Part shown: positions 1-8,833 of the stretch, one piece after another | Position numbering within the stretch: position 1 is the first letter of the stretch | Layout: every line of letters begins with the position of its first letter | Program-made: the position numbers and the translations under genes | The notes under the pieces: generated by a model | Databases searched by the model: none | Seen by the model: only the letters and a program-made list of their open reading frames with translations | What the model was told of the DNA's origin: nothing | Origin: Cupriavidus respiraculi | GTDB taxonomy: Bacteria > Pseudomonadota > Gammaproteobacteria > Burkholderiales > Burkholderiaceae | Direction: 5' to 3' | DNA: 64,000 nucleotides | Assembly (NCBI RefSeq): GCF_914271545.1 | Contig: NZ_CAJZAH010000002.1 | Span: 620,001 to 684,000 of the forward strand

Positions 1-582
1 GAGCAGCTGCGCGAGCGCGGCCTCGCGCCCGATGCCGCGCATCCGCTCTTCGTCTACCTGCCGTGCGGGGTCGGCGGGGCACCGGCCGGCATCGCGTTCG
101 GCCTGAGGCAGCTCTACGGCCCGTATGTGCACTGCTTCTTCGTGGAGCCCACGCAATCGCCCTGCTTCGTCGTGCAGATGATGGCCGCCGGCGAAGGCAA
201 TCCGTCAGTCTACGACTACGGCCTGACCAATCGCACCGAGGCGGACGGGCTTGCCGTGCCGCGCGCCTCCGAACTGGCCGCGCAGGTCATGCGCCAGCAA
301 CTGGCCGGCGTGCTGACCGTCGAGGACGACACGCTGTTCCGCCTGCTGCATCTGGCCGCGACCACCGAAAACGTGCGCGTCGAGCCGTCCGCGGCGGCCG
401 GCATCGCCGGCCCCGCGATGCTGACCGGCACCGCGGCCGGACGCGCCTACCTGGCGCGCCACGGCCTCGATGCGGTCATGCATCAGGCCGTGCACCTGGC
501 CTGGACCACCGGTGGACTGTTCGTTCCCGAAGACGAATACCAGCGCTTTTTCGCCCGCGGCGCGGCACTCGCCGCCGCCTGA
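1..582 (+). CDS. dsdA: D-serine ammonia-lyase, 3' part (5' truncated by window edge)
   Basis: The reading frame is open from base 1 and gives the last 193 residues of a PLP-dependent D-serine dehydratase, which converts D-serine to pyruvate and ammonia in the cytoplasm. Visible family signatures are the glycine-rich PLP phosphate loop [13 protein letters not shown], the [12 protein letters not shown] segment, the EPSAAAG stretch and the C-terminal [15 protein letters not shown] motif, which matches the end of E. coli DsdA. The N-terminal domain and the PLP lysine lie outside the window. The stop codon lies 31 bp before the Bug protein start, so the two genes may share a transcript. Confidence 0.9.
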   Translation, partial: EQLRERGLAPDAAHPLFVYLPCGVGGAPAGIAFGLRQLYGPYVHCFFVEPTQSPCFVVQMMAAGEGNPSVYDYGLTNRTEADGLAVPRASELAAQVMRQQLAGVLTVEDDTLFRLLHLAATTENVRVEPSAAAGIAGPAMLTGTAAGRAYLARHGLDAVMHQAVHLAWTTGGLFVPEDEYQRFFARGAALAAA

Positions 583-613
583 ACCGTATCCCCTCTTCAG
601 CAGGAGAATCATC

Positions 614-1597
614 ATGATGTCGACCGTTTCCAAGTTCACATACCTGGCCGCCGCCTGCTGCATCGCGGTGCTGGGCAGCACCGGCGCCATGGCGCAGGCG
701 TATCCCGCCAAGCCGATCCAGCTGGTGATCCCTTTCCCGCCGGGCGGCGCCACCGACGTGATCGGCCGGCTGCTGGGCAAGCAGCTGAGCGACCGCCTGG
801 GCCAGAGCGTGGTGATCGACAACCGGCCCGGCGCGGGCACCATCGTCGGCGCCAGCTACGTCGCCAAGGCGGCACCGGACGGCTATACGCTGTTCATCAG
901 TTCCGGCACCACCTTCACGGTCAACCCCGCCATCCATGCCAAGCTGCCCTACGATCCGGTCAAGAGCTTCGAGCCGATCGGCCTGACCGGGCGCACCGGC
1001 CTGATCCTGCTGGCCAACCGCGACGTGCCGGTCAACAACATGAAGGAACTGGTGGCCGCGGCCAGGGCCACGCCAGGCAAGTACTCCTATGGTTCGTTCG
1101 GCACCGGCACCACCGCCCACTTCGCCGGCGAGATGCTGTTCCACACGACCGGCATCCAGATGCTGCACGTGCCGTACAAGGGGAGCTCGCCGGCCATGAC
1201 GGATCTGATCGGCGGGCAGATTCCGTTCACCGTGGATACCGTCGCCGCCGCCGTGCCGCAGGTCAAGGCAGGCAAGGTCAAGGCCATCGCCGTGACCACG
1301 GCCAAGCGCTCGACCCTGCTGCCCGACGTGCCGACCGTCGCCGAGAGCGGCTACCCCGGCATGGACGCCGACACCTGGCTCGCCGTGGTCGCGCCGCGCG
1401 GGCTGCCGCCGGAGGTGAAGGCGAAGCTGGAGAAGGCCCTGGAGCAGACCATGGCCGACCCGGACACGCGCAGCAAGCTGCTGGCCAATGGCTTCGAACC
1501 CAGCTTCGGCACCAGCGCCGAGCTGGCAAGCCTGATCACGCGGGAATTGCCGAAGATGCGCGCAGTCGCGCAACGTGCCAACATCACGGCCGACTGA
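614..1597 (+). CDS. Bug/TctC-family tripartite tricarboxylate transporter substrate-binding protein
   Basis: A 327-residue periplasmic binding protein. Residues 1-27 form a typical Sec signal peptide with a hydrophobic core (YLAAACCIAVLG) ending at AMAQA. The mature start YPAKPIQLVIPFPPGGATD is the hallmark of the Bug family, and the VDNRPGAG-like loop (VIDNRPGAG) and LHVPYKG segment follow. An AGGAGA ribosome site lies about 7 bp before the first of two adjacent ATG codons. Bug genes are greatly expanded in Cupriavidus and Bordetella. The ligand cannot be read from the sequence, but the D-serine dehydratase, amidase and amino-acid oxidase neighbours suggest an amino-acid-derived or amide compound. 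No TctA/TctB membrane subunits are in the window. Confidence 0.93.
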   Translation: MMSTVSKFTYLAAACCIAVLGSTGAMAQAYPAKPIQLVIPFPPGGATDVIGRLLGKQLSDRLGQSVVIDNRPGAGTIVGASYVAKAAPDGYTLFISSGTTFTVNPAIHAKLPYDPVKSFEPIGLTGRTGLILLANRDVPVNNMKELVAAARATPGKYSYGSFGTGTTAHFAGEMLFHTTGIQMLHVPYKGSSPAMTDLIGGQIPFTVDTVAAAVPQVKAGKVKAIAVTTAKRSTLLPDVPTVAESGYPGMDADTWLAVVAPRGLPPEVKAKLEKALEQTMADPDTRSKLLANGFEPSFGTSAELASLITRELPKMRAVAQRANITAD

Positions 1598-1676
1598 GGC
1601 GGCCCATCACTGACCGAGCCCCCGGGGCCCGCGGCGCGAATGCCGGCGGGCCCTTCGGCGTATGAGGAGAACGACA

Positions 1677-3206
1677 ATGACGACATCGGACGATCTGGTA
1701 AGCCGCTCGGCGGTGGAATTGCGGCGGCTGATCGGTGGCAAGGAGATCTCGCCGGTGGAATTGCTGGAGGCTTGCATCGCGCGCATCGAGGCGGTGAACC
1801 CGTTCATCAACGCGGTGACCGCCACCTGCTACGAACGCGCCCGCGCCGAGGCGCGCGCGGCCGAACGCGACGTGATGGCGGGCGGCGCGCTCGGCCTGCT
1901 CCACGGGCTGCCGCTGGGCGTCAAGGACCTGGAGGCCACGGCCGGCCTGCTGACGACCTATGGCTCCCCGCTGTATCGCGCCAATGTGCCGGCCGAGGAC
2001 AACGTGCTGGTGGCGCGCCTGCGCGCGGCTGGCGCGGTGGTGGTGGGCAAGACCAATATCCCGGAAATGGGCGCCGGCGCCAATTCGCGCAACGTGGTGT
2101 GGGGCGCCACCGGCAATCCCTTCAACCCCAACCTGAACGCGGGCGGCTCCTCGGGCGGCTCGGCGGCGGCGCTGGCCACCGATATGCTGCCGGTGTGCAC
2201 AGGCTCGGACACCGGCGGCTCGCTGCGCATCCCGGCATCCAAGTGCGGCGTGGTCGGGTTCCGGCCGTCGCCGGGCGTCGTGCCGAGTTCGCGCAAGCTG
2301 CTGGGCTGGACGCCGATCTCGGTGGTCGGCCCGATGGGCCGCACGGTGGCCGATGCCTGCCTGCAGCTGGCCGCGTCGGCGGGGCTGTCGGCGGGCGATC
2401 CGCTGACCTACGAACTGGACCCCGCGTCCTTCCTGGTGCCGCCGCAGGTCGATCTCGGCTCGCTGCGCGTCGCCTGGACCGAGGACTTCGGCGCCTGCGC
2501 CGTCGATGACGGGATCCGCCGCGTCTTCCGCGGCAAGATCGACGCGATGAAGCATCTGTTCCGCAGCTGCGACGAGGTGAAGTTCGAACTCGGCGACGTG
2601 CACCGCTGCTTCGACGTGCTGCGCGCCGAGAGCTTCGTCGCGGGCATGAACGAGGCCTACCAGCGCGATCCGGCCAGCCTCGGGCCCAACACCCGCGCCA
2701 ACTACGAAATGGGCGCGAAGATGTCGCTGGTGGACAGCGCCTGGGCGCAGGCCGAGCAGACGCGTATCCTGGCGCGCTTCCAGCAGGTCTATCGCGACTA
2801 CGACGTGGTGCTGTCGCCGACCACGCCGGTCTCGCCTTTCCCCTGGACCGAGCTGTACGCCGACACCATCAACGGCGAGAAGCAGGAGAACTACTATCGC
2901 TGGCTGGCGCTGACCTACGTGGTCACGCTCGCCACGCACCCGGCCATCACGCTGCCCTGCGGGCTCGACCACGCCGGCATGCCGTTCGGGCTGCAGGTGG
3001 TCGGCGGCTTCCGGCGCGACCGGCATACGCTAGGCGTGGCGCAGGCGATGGAGCAGGCGTTCGCCGCGTCGCCGGCGCTGCGCCGCCCGCTGCCGGACGT
3101 GCGCAACCTGCGCGCGCCGGAGCCCGCGCTGACATCGATCGTCACGTCGCCGCCGGTGCTCGACGGCACGGGCGCCACTGCCGGCGGCAACGCCTCCGCA
3201 GTCTGA
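1677..3206 (+). CDS. Amidase (amidase-signature family)
   Basis: A 509-residue amidase-signature enzyme that hydrolyses a C-N amide bond. The Ser-Ser-Lys triad elements are visible: lysine in LPLGVKDLE, the serine-rich GGSSGGSAAALA, and the nucleophile region GSDTGGSLRIPASKCG. The length is normal for the family. I chose the ATG at 1677 because an AGGAGA ribosome site sits 6 bp upstream; the ATG at 1662 lacks one. It lies 79 bp after the Bug gene and 13 bp before the FAD oxidoreductase, which suggests one operon. The substrate is unknown. GatA is less likely because no GatB/GatC is adjacent. Confidence 0.9.
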   Translation: MTTSDDLVSRSAVELRRLIGGKEISPVELLEACIARIEAVNPFINAVTATCYERARAEARAAERDVMAGGALGLLHGLPLGVKDLEATAGLLTTYGSPLYRANVPAEDNVLVARLRAAGAVVVGKTNIPEMGAGANSRNVVWGATGNPFNPNLNAGGSSGGSAAALATDMLPVCTGSDTGGSLRIPASKCGVVGFRPSPGVVPSSRKLLGWTPISVVGPMGRTVADACLQLAASAGLSAGDPLTYELDPASFLVPPQVDLGSLRVAWTEDFGACAVDDGIRRVFRGKIDAMKHLFRSCDEVKFELGDVHRCFDVLRAESFVAGMNEAYQRDPASLGPNTRANYEMGAKMSLVDSAWAQAEQTRILARFQQVYRDYDVVLSPTTPVSPFPWTELYADTINGEKQENYYRWLALTYVVTLATHPAITLPCGLDHAGMPFGLQVVGGFRRDRHTLGVAQAMEQAFAASPALRRPLPDVRNLRAPEPALTSIVTSPPVLDGTGATAGGNASAV

Positions 3207-3219
3207 CAGGAGTCATGGC

Positions 3220-4371
3220 ATGACCGCATCGCACGCATCGACCGATACCGTCTTCGACTTCGCCGTCATCGGCGCCGGCATCGCCGGTGCCTCGGTGGCG
3301 TACCGCCTGGCCGCCGAGGCCGGCACCGTGCTGCTCGAGCGCGAATCGCAGCCGGGGTATCACACCACCGGCCGCTCGGCGGCGATGTTCATGGAGACCT
3401 ATGGCACACCGGCGATTCAGGCGCTCACGCGCGCCAGCCGCGCGTTCTACGAGCACCCGCCGGCCGTATTCGGCGACGCGCCGATCCTGACCCCGCGCGG
3501 CGTGCTGTACGTCGCCGCGCCCGGCCAGGAAGCGATGCTCGACGCCGCTTACGCCGAGGCGCGCAGCCGCTCGCCGAATGTCGAGCGCATCGGCCGCGAC
3601 GCCATGCTCGCCGCGGTGCCCTGCCTGCGTCCCGAGGCGACGGCGGCCGGCATGAGCGAGCCGGACGCCTGCGACGTCGACGTCCACCACCTGCACCAGG
3701 GCTTTCTGCGCGGCTTCCGCCAGCAGGGCGGCGCGCTGCGCGCGCAGGCCGAGGTAGCGGCGCTGAACCGGCGCGATGGCGTGTGGGAGATTGCGCTGGC
3801 GGACGGGGACATCGTGCGCGCCCGGCGCGTGGTCAACGCGGCCGGCGCATGGGCCGATATCGTGGCCGCGCAGGCGGGAGTCGCGCCGATCGGCCTGCAA
3901 CCGTGCCGGCGCACCGCCTTCACCTTCGCCGCGCCCGCGGGCATGGACATCTCGCGCTGGCCCGCCGTGGTCGGCATCGACGAGAGCTACTACTTCAAGC
4001 CGGACGCCGGCCAGCTGCTGGGCTCGCCCGCCAATACCGACCCGATGCCGCCGCACGACGTGGTGCCGGAGGAGATCGATGTGGCCACCGGCATCTGGCA
4101 TATCGAGCAGGCCACCACGATGACCATCGTGCGGCCCAGCCACACGTGGGCCGGGCTACGGTCGTTCGTGCCGGACGGCGATCTGGTGATCGGCTGGGAC
4201 AACCGCGTGGAGGGATTCTTCTGGCTGGCCGCGCAGGGCGGCTACGGCATCCAGTCCGCGGCGGGGGCGTCGTCGCTGGCGGCGAGCCTGCTGCTGGGCA
4301 GGCCGCTGGAGGAGGCGCTGGTGCGTGAGGGGATTGAGGCCCTGACGCTGGGGGTCGGGCGGATCAGGTAG
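3220..4371 (+). CDS. DAO-family FAD-dependent oxidoreductase
   Basis: 383 residues. The N-terminal Rossmann dinucleotide-binding motif GAGIAGASVAYRLA is followed by LLERESQPGYHTTGRSA, as in D-amino-acid oxidase, glycine oxidase and sarcosine oxidase relatives. The region near residue 205 (RRVVNAAGAWAD) is the second conserved FAD contact of this family. The enzyme probably oxidises an amine or D-amino acid to an imino acid with flavin. It follows the amidase by 13 bp, so the cluster could hydrolyse an amide and oxidise the released amino acid while D-serine ammonia-lyase handles D-serine. The exact substrate is not deducible. Confidence 0.88.
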   Translation: MTASHASTDTVFDFAVIGAGIAGASVAYRLAAEAGTVLLERESQPGYHTTGRSAAMFMETYGTPAIQALTRASRAFYEHPPAVFGDAPILTPRGVLYVAAPGQEAMLDAAYAEARSRSPNVERIGRDAMLAAVPCLRPEATAAGMSEPDACDVDVHHLHQGFLRGFRQQGGALRAQAEVAALNRRDGVWEIALADGDIVRARRVVNAAGAWADIVAAQAGVAPIGLQPCRRTAFTFAAPAGMDISRWPAVVGIDESYYFKPDAGQLLGSPANTDPMPPHDVVPEEIDVATGIWHIEQATTMTIVRPSHTWAGLRSFVPDGDLVIGWDNRVEGFFWLAAQGGYGIQSAAGASSLAASLLLGRPLEEALVREGIEALTLGVGRIR

Positions 4372-4404
4372 TGGCGATGCGGGCCGCGTCGGGATGGCCG
4401 GCGG

Positions 4405-4524
4405 TCACCCTCATCCCCGGCCCTTCTCCCGCGTGGGGGAGAAGGGAGCAGACCAGCAGGGCTTCAAACGGCGGCGGTGTGCTCCCCTCTCCCGCGCGCG
4501 GGAGAGGGGCGGGGGTGAGGGTGA
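4405..4524. repeat. REP/BIME-like palindromic intergenic element
   Basis: The outer arms 4405-4418 and 4511-4524 are inverted copies matching at 13 of 14 bases (TCACCCTCATCCCC against its complement). Inside lie two hairpins: 4421-4446 (imperfect) and a perfect 13+13 bp palindrome at 4484-4509. It sits between the convergent ends of the FAD oxidoreductase and iscX genes, the usual place for REP-like elements. It could also terminate transcription from both sides. It does not code for protein. Confidence 0.75.
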
Positions 4525-4555
4525 GCGCCCGCCATCCTGCCAGCGCTGGACCGAC

Positions 4556-4750
4556 CTACTCCGCTTCCTCGATCCACGCCGCCTGGATCGCCTCCAGAAT
4601 CTTCTCCCCCGAGCGCTCGGGCGCGTCGGCGAAGCCTTCCAGCTCCATGACCCAGCGATGCAGGTCGGTGAAGCGCACCGTCAGCGGGTCGACGTCGGGA
4701 TACTTGTCGTACAGGGCCGCGGCAATGGCGTAGGTGTCGGTCCACTTCAT
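4556..4750 (-). CDS. iscX: IscX, Fe-S cluster assembly accessory protein
   Basis: 64 residues, the usual IscX (YfhJ) length. It begins [19 protein letters not shown] and has the acidic family pattern with the [10 protein letters not shown] segment and an acidic C-terminus (IEEAE). IscX binds IscS and iron and modulates cluster assembly on IscU. It is the last gene of the isc operon, 27 bp after fdx, and ends facing the palindromic element that probably closes the transcript. Confidence 0.95.
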   Translation of the reverse strand: MKWTDTYAIAAALYDKYPDVDPLTVRFTDLHRWVMELEGFADAPERSGEKILEAIQAAWIEEAE

Positions 4751-4777
4751 CAGCGTTCTCCGGTCCTTGGCGAGGCC

Positions 4778-5116
4778 TCAGTGGCCTTCCTTCGCATGGT
4801 TGATGGTGTACTTGGGGATCTGCACGGTCAGGTCCTCATCGGCGACGATGGCCTGGCACGACAGGCGGGAGTTCGGCTCCAGCCCCCAGGCCTTGTCGAG
4901 CAGGTCCTCTTCCTTTTCCTCGGCCTCGTTCAGCGAGTCGAAGCCTTCGCGCACCACCACGTGGCAGGTCGTGCAGGCGCACGACTTCTCGCACGCGTGC
5001 TCGATCTCGATACCGTGCGACAGCAGTGCGTCGCAGATGCTGATGCCGGGCTCGGCTTCGATGACGGTGCCCTCGGGGCAATACTCGACGTGGGGCAATA
5101 CGACGATCTGTGGCAT
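4778..5116 (-). CDS. fdx: Ferredoxin, 2Fe-2S, ISC type
   Basis: 112 residues, adrenodoxin-like [2Fe-2S] ferredoxin. The cluster ligands lie in HACEKSCACTTCHV (C-x5-C-x2-C arrangement) with the fourth cysteine in RLSCQA near the C-terminus. It supplies electrons for cluster assembly on IscU. It follows hscA by 35 bp in the isc operon and precedes iscX, the normal order in beta- and gamma-proteobacteria. Confidence 0.96.
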   Translation of the reverse strand: MPQIVVLPHVEYCPEGTVIEAEPGISICDALLSHGIEIEHACEKSCACTTCHVVVREGFDSLNEAEEKEEDLLDKAWGLEPNSRLSCQAIVADEDLTVQIPKYTINHAKEGH

Positions 5117-5151
5117 GGGTTGTCCTGAATGATCCGATTCCTGCCTCGGCC

Positions 5152-7017
5152 TCAGCCGAGTTCCTGCACCTTGCGGCCGGCCAGCGCCTGCTTGACCGAG
5201 CGGTCCATGCGGCGGGCGGCGAAGTCGTCGGTGCCGCGCGAGAGCGCGTCCACCGCCGCCTTGATGGCCACGTGGTCGTCGCCCGCGGCGATCTCGCGCA
5301 CCTCGGTGCGCAGCGCTTCGATGGCCGCGCGTTCGTCGTCGCTCAGCAGGTCGCCGTCGGCCTGCAGCGCGCTGCCGGTCGCCTCGAGCAGACGCTGCGC
5401 TTCGACGCGTTCCTCGGCCAGCGCGCGGCTCTTCATGTCGTGTTCGGCCTCGCGGAAGCTGTCCTGCAGCATGCGCGCGATATCGTCATCGGCCAGGCCG
5501 TACGACGGCTTGACGGAGATCGATGCCTCCACGCCCGAATGCGTCTCGCGCGCCGACACGGCCAGCAGGCCATCGGCATCGACCTGGTAGGTCACGCGGA
5601 TGCGCGCGGCGCCCGCCACCATCGGCGGAATGCCGCGCAGCTCGAAGCGCGCCAGCGAGCGGCAGTCGCTCGCCAGCTCGCGCTCGCCTTGCAGCACATG
5701 AATGGCCATCGCGGTCTGGCCGTCCTTGAACGTGGTGAACTCCTGCGCGCGCGCCACCGGAATCGTGCTGTTGCGCGGGATGATCTTCTCGACCAGGCCG
5801 CCCATGGTCTCGACGCCCAGCGACAGCGGGATCACGTCGAGCAGCAGCCAGTCGTCGCCCGGCGCATGGTTGCCGGCCAGCAGGTTGGCCTGCATGGCGG
5901 CGCCCAGCGCCACCACCTTGTCCGGATCGAGATTGGTGAGCGGCGTCTGGCCAAAGAACTCGCCAACCGCCTTGCGGATCGACGGCATGCGCGTGGCCCC
6001 GCCCACGAGCACCACGCCCTGCACCTCGCTCGCCTCGACGCCCGCGTCGCGCAGCGCCTTGCGCACCGGCGACAGCGTCTTCTGCACCAGATGCGCGGTC
6101 ATCTCGCGGAACTGCGCGACGGTCAGCTGCAGGTGCACGATCTCGCCGCTGGCCAGCACCGCGTCGATCACCGTGCTGTCCGAGTCCGACAGGGCCTCCT
6201 TGGCGGCGCGCGCGCGCACCATCAGCAGGCGCATGTCCTCGGCGGACAGCGGCTGCAGGCCGGCCTGCTCGACGATCCAGCACATCAGGCGCTGGTCGAA
6301 GTCGTCGCCGCCGAGCGCGGAATCGCCGCCGGTCGCCATCACCTCGAACACGCCCTTGGTGAGCTTGAGGATGGAGATATCGAACGTGCCGCCGCCCAGG
6401 TCATAGACGGCGTAGATGCCTTCCGACGCGTTGTCGAGCCCGTAGGCGATGGCCGCCGCGGTCGGCTCGTTCAGCAGGCGCAGCACTTCGACGCCGGCCA
6501 GGCGGGCGGCGTCCTTGGTGGCCTGCCGCTGCGCGTCGTCGAAATAGGCGGGCACGGTGATGACCGCGCCGACAAGGTCGTCGCCCAGCGCATCCTCGGC
6601 GCGTTGGCGCAGCGTGGCCAGGATCTCGGCCGATACCTCGACGGGGCTCTTGATGCCGGCCACGGTCTTGATCTGCACCATGCCGGGCGCCTCGACGAAG
6701 TCGTAGGGGCTGTGCTCGACATGCGCGACATCGCGCAGGCCACGCCCCATGAAACGCTTGACCGAGACGATGGTGTTCTTGGGATCGCGCACCGCCTCTT
6801 CCTGCGCGCGATAGCCGATCTGCGCGGTCTTGTTCGGCAGGTAGCGCACCACGGACGGCAGCAGCGTGCGGCCGCTCTCGTCGGCCAGCACCTCGGGAAT
6901 GCTGTGGCGCACGGCGGCCACCAGCGAATTGGTGGTGCCGAGGTCGATGCCGACCGCGAGGCGTCTCTGGTGGGGCGCCGGCGACATGCCGGGCTCGGAA
7001 ATCTGGAGCAGTGCCAT
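5152..7017 (-). CDS. hscA: HscA, Hsp70-type chaperone for Fe-S cluster transfer
   Basis: 621 residues, standard HscA length. The ATPase domain begins with [13 protein letters not shown], carries the second phosphate loop DLGGGTFD and the adenosine motif [10 protein letters not shown]. The substrate-binding domain follows, with the IPRNSTIPV segment. It works with HscB to transfer clusters from IscU to acceptor proteins. It is separated from hscB by 137 bp, longer than other gaps in this operon, with no gene in the gap. Confidence 0.97.
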   Translation of the reverse strand: MALLQISEPGMSPAPHQRRLAVGIDLGTTNSLVAAVRHSIPEVLADESGRTLLPSVVRYLPNKTAQIGYRAQEEAVRDPKNTIVSVKRFMGRGLRDVAHVEHSPYDFVEAPGMVQIKTVAGIKSPVEVSAEILATLRQRAEDALGDDLVGAVITVPAYFDDAQRQATKDAARLAGVEVLRLLNEPTAAAIAYGLDNASEGIYAVYDLGGGTFDISILKLTKGVFEVMATGGDSALGGDDFDQRLMCWIVEQAGLQPLSAEDMRLLMVRARAAKEALSDSDSTVIDAVLASGEIVHLQLTVAQFREMTAHLVQKTLSPVRKALRDAGVEASEVQGVVLVGGATRMPSIRKAVGEFFGQTPLTNLDPDKVVALGAAMQANLLAGNHAPGDDWLLLDVIPLSLGVETMGGLVEKIIPRNSTIPVARAQEFTTFKDGQTAMAIHVLQGERELASDCRSLARFELRGIPPMVAGAARIRVTYQVDADGLLAVSARETHSGVEASISVKPSYGLADDDIARMLQDSFREAEHDMKSRALAEERVEAQRLLEATGSALQADGDLLSDDERAAIEALRTEVREIAAGDDHVAIKAAVDALSRGTDDFAARRMDRSVKQALAGRKVQELG

Positions 7018-7154
7018 GATGAATCTTGGTTATTCGGCCGGTATTTGTGGGGTCGCGGCGGATGTCGGGGGCGGACGCGACGGGGATACGACAATGCAGG
7101 CCAACCGGCGCCGGGGCGACATTGTGTCACGTCGCCGGCCTGCGCGCCGGGCGC

Positions 7155-7673
7155 CTACCCTTCCAGCCGGTCGATGGCCTCGCTGGTGTCCCGCTCGATC
7201 TTCTCGATGAACATCAGCTGCCGCGCGGCCGCGCCGGCGGCCTCGTTGTCGCCGGCGTCGAGCAGCGCGCCGATCTCGGCGTGGCGCGCCTGCTTCTCGG
7301 CGCGCAGCTCGCGCAGGAAGGCGTCCAGGCGGGCCACGTCGCGCGCCGCGGTGGCGTCTTCCAGCGTCTCGCGCCATTCCATCTGCTGCATCAGGAAGGC
7401 AGGCGCCATCGCGGTATTGCTCTCGGCCTGGATATCCACGCCACGCAGCGACAGCAGATAGATCGCGCGCTTGAGCGGCTGGCGCAGCGTGCGATAGGCC
7501 TCGTTCGCGTGCGCGGCCCACTGCATGGCCACGCGCCGCTCGGCATCGCCTGCATTGGCGAAGCGATCGGGGTGCGCCTGCGACTGCACCGTGCGGTAAG
7601 CGGAATCGAGCGCGGCCTCGTCCACCGCGAACTGCGCGGGCAGGCCAAACAGCGCGAAATAGTCGTCTTTCAA
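7155..7673 (-). CDS. hscB: HscB, J-domain co-chaperone of Fe-S assembly
   Basis: 172 residues when started at the TTG at 7673, matching E. coli HscB (171). This start gives [15 protein letters not shown], the conserved beginning, and has an AAGGA ribosome site upstream; earlier in-frame starts add residues foreign to the family. The J-domain HPD motif is in QAHPDRFAN. The C-terminal helical domain binds IscU. It recruits HscA and stimulates its ATPase. The TTG start may keep its level below that of HscA and IscU. Confidence 0.93.
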   Translation of the reverse strand: MKDDYFALFGLPAQFAVDEAALDSAYRTVQSQAHPDRFANAGDAERRVAMQWAAHANEAYRTLRQPLKRAIYLLSLRGVDIQAESNTAMAPAFLMQQMEWRETLEDATAARDVARLDAFLRELRAEKQARHAEIGALLDAGDNEAAGAAARQLMFIEKIERDTSEAIDRLEG

Positions 7674-7731
7674 CACCACGTCCTTCAACAACACACCATC
7701 CAACAAAAAGAGCGGCCATGCCGCCCCTTTG

Positions 7732-8010
7732 TCATGCTTCCGGCGCCGCATCCGGTGCCGGCCCTGGTTCCGCGGCGCCGCCGCGGTCCTTGCCGCCCTC
7801 GTGGCTCCAGGGGGCGCGGGGCTCGCCCCGCTCGCACTTGCGGCAATACAGCGCGGTGCCCAGCTTCGACGCCCTGCCCTGCGCTGTCGTGGTCCACGGC
7901 CGCGACTGCCACGGCGGATCGTGCCGCATATGCTGGCCGTGGCCGCAGGCCAGTTCCGCCACCCAGTCGCCGTGCTCGTCGCGGTGAAAACCCACGATGA
8001 CGCTTTCCAC
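7732..8010 (-). CDS. DUF3565 protein inside the isc operon
   Basis: 92 residues from a GTG start at 8010, chosen because a GGAGAA ribosome site lies 9 bp upstream. The protein begins with [19 protein letters not shown], has [16 protein letters not shown] and a CRKCERGEP pair of cysteines, the DUF3565 pattern, which looks metal-binding. It starts 27 bp after iscA and its tail reaches near hscB. The family has no assigned function. Its place between iscA and hscB implies co-expression with cluster assembly, which is inference. Confidence 0.8.
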   Translation of the reverse strand: MESVIVGFHRDEHGDWVAELACGHGQHMRHDPPWQSRPWTTTAQGRASKLGTALYCRKCERGEPRAPWSHEGGKDRGGAAEPGPAPDAAPEA

Positions 8011-8036
8011 CGCAGGTTCTCCGCGCTGCCGGCCGC

Positions 8037-8357
8037 TCAGACCCGGAACGACTCTCCGCAGCCGCACTCGTCCTTCACGTTCGGGTTGTTGAAGCGGAAA
8101 CCCTCGTTCAACCCTTCGCGCGCGAAGTCCAGCTCGGTGCCGTCGATATAGGCCAGGCTCTTAGGGTCGACGATCACCTTGACGCCATGCGATTCGAACA
8201 CTTCGTCCTCGGGCATCAACTCGTCGACGTACTCGAGCTTGTAGGCCAGGCCCGAGCAGCCGGTGGTCTTCACGCCCAGGCGCAGGCCGATGCCCTTGCC
8301 CCGGCGATCCAGATAGCGTGCCACGTGCTTGGCGGCTTTTTCGGTGAGTGTGATCAT
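8037..8357 (-). CDS. iscA: IscA, A-type Fe-S carrier
   Basis: 106 residues with the three ligand cysteines of A-type carriers: one in TTGCSGLAY and two in the C-terminal CGCGESF. It carries iron or clusters from IscU to target enzymes. It starts 22 bp after iscU in the isc operon. Its position between iscU and hscB, and its sequence, fit IscA better than ErpA or SufA. Confidence 0.95.
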   Translation of the reverse strand: MITLTEKAAKHVARYLDRRGKGIGLRLGVKTTGCSGLAYKLEYVDELMPEDEVFESHGVKVIVDPKSLAYIDGTELDFAREGLNEGFRFNNPNVKDECGCGESFRV

Positions 8358-8379
8358 CGCTGCAACGTCCTTCGATCGT

Positions 8380-8784
8380 TCAGGCGGCCTTCTGCTCGGC
8401 GGCGCCCGGGTGCTTCTTCTTGTAGTCCTCGACGGCCGCCTTGATGGCGTCCTCGGCGAGGATCGAGCAGTGGATCTTGACCGGCGGCAGCGCCAGTTCC
8501 TCGGCGATCTGCGTGTTCTTGATCTCCAGCGCCTGGTCCACGGTCTTGCCCTTGACCCACTCGGTCACGAGCGACGACGAGGCGATGGCCGAGCCGCAGC
8601 CATAGGTCTTGAACTTCGCGTCCTCGATGACGCCGGCCTCGTTGACCTTGATCTGCAGCTTCATCACGTCGCCGCAAGCCGGCGCGCCGACCATGCCGGT
8701 GCCGACATCGCCGTCGTTCTTGTCGAACGAGCCGACGTTGCGGGGGTTTTCGTAGTGGTCGAGTACCTTGTTGCTGTATGACAT
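8380..8784 (-). CDS. iscU: IscU, Fe-S cluster scaffold
   Basis: 134 residues. The three cluster-ligand cysteines are in [18 protein letters not shown] and [11 protein letters not shown], and the LPPVKIHCS loop is the HscA recognition site of the family. It is the scaffold on which IscS-derived sulfur and iron form [2Fe-2S] clusters. It follows iscS by 49 bp. Confidence 0.97.
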   Translation of the reverse strand: MSYSNKVLDHYENPRNVGSFDKNDGDVGTGMVGAPACGDVMKLQIKVNEAGVIEDAKFKTYGCGSAIASSSLVTEWVKGKTVDQALEIKNTQIAEELALPPVKIHCSILAEDAIKAAVEDYKKKHPGAAEQKAA

Positions 8785-8833
8785 TTGGCTACCTCTGTAC
8801 GTATCTTTTGTGGAGTGAGCGGGTCGGCGCGGC

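Noticed and set aside
1584-3026. Long minus-strand open frame opposite the amidase
   Set aside because: Its composition (R/H/A/G-rich) is that of an antisense frame and there is no ribosome site; the amidase motifs are clear on the plus strand.
5110-7461. A 783-residue open frame on the plus strand across the isc genes
   Set aside because: It is the antisense shadow of hscA and hscB in GC-rich DNA, rich in H, R, G and A with no domain; the minus-strand genes are certain.
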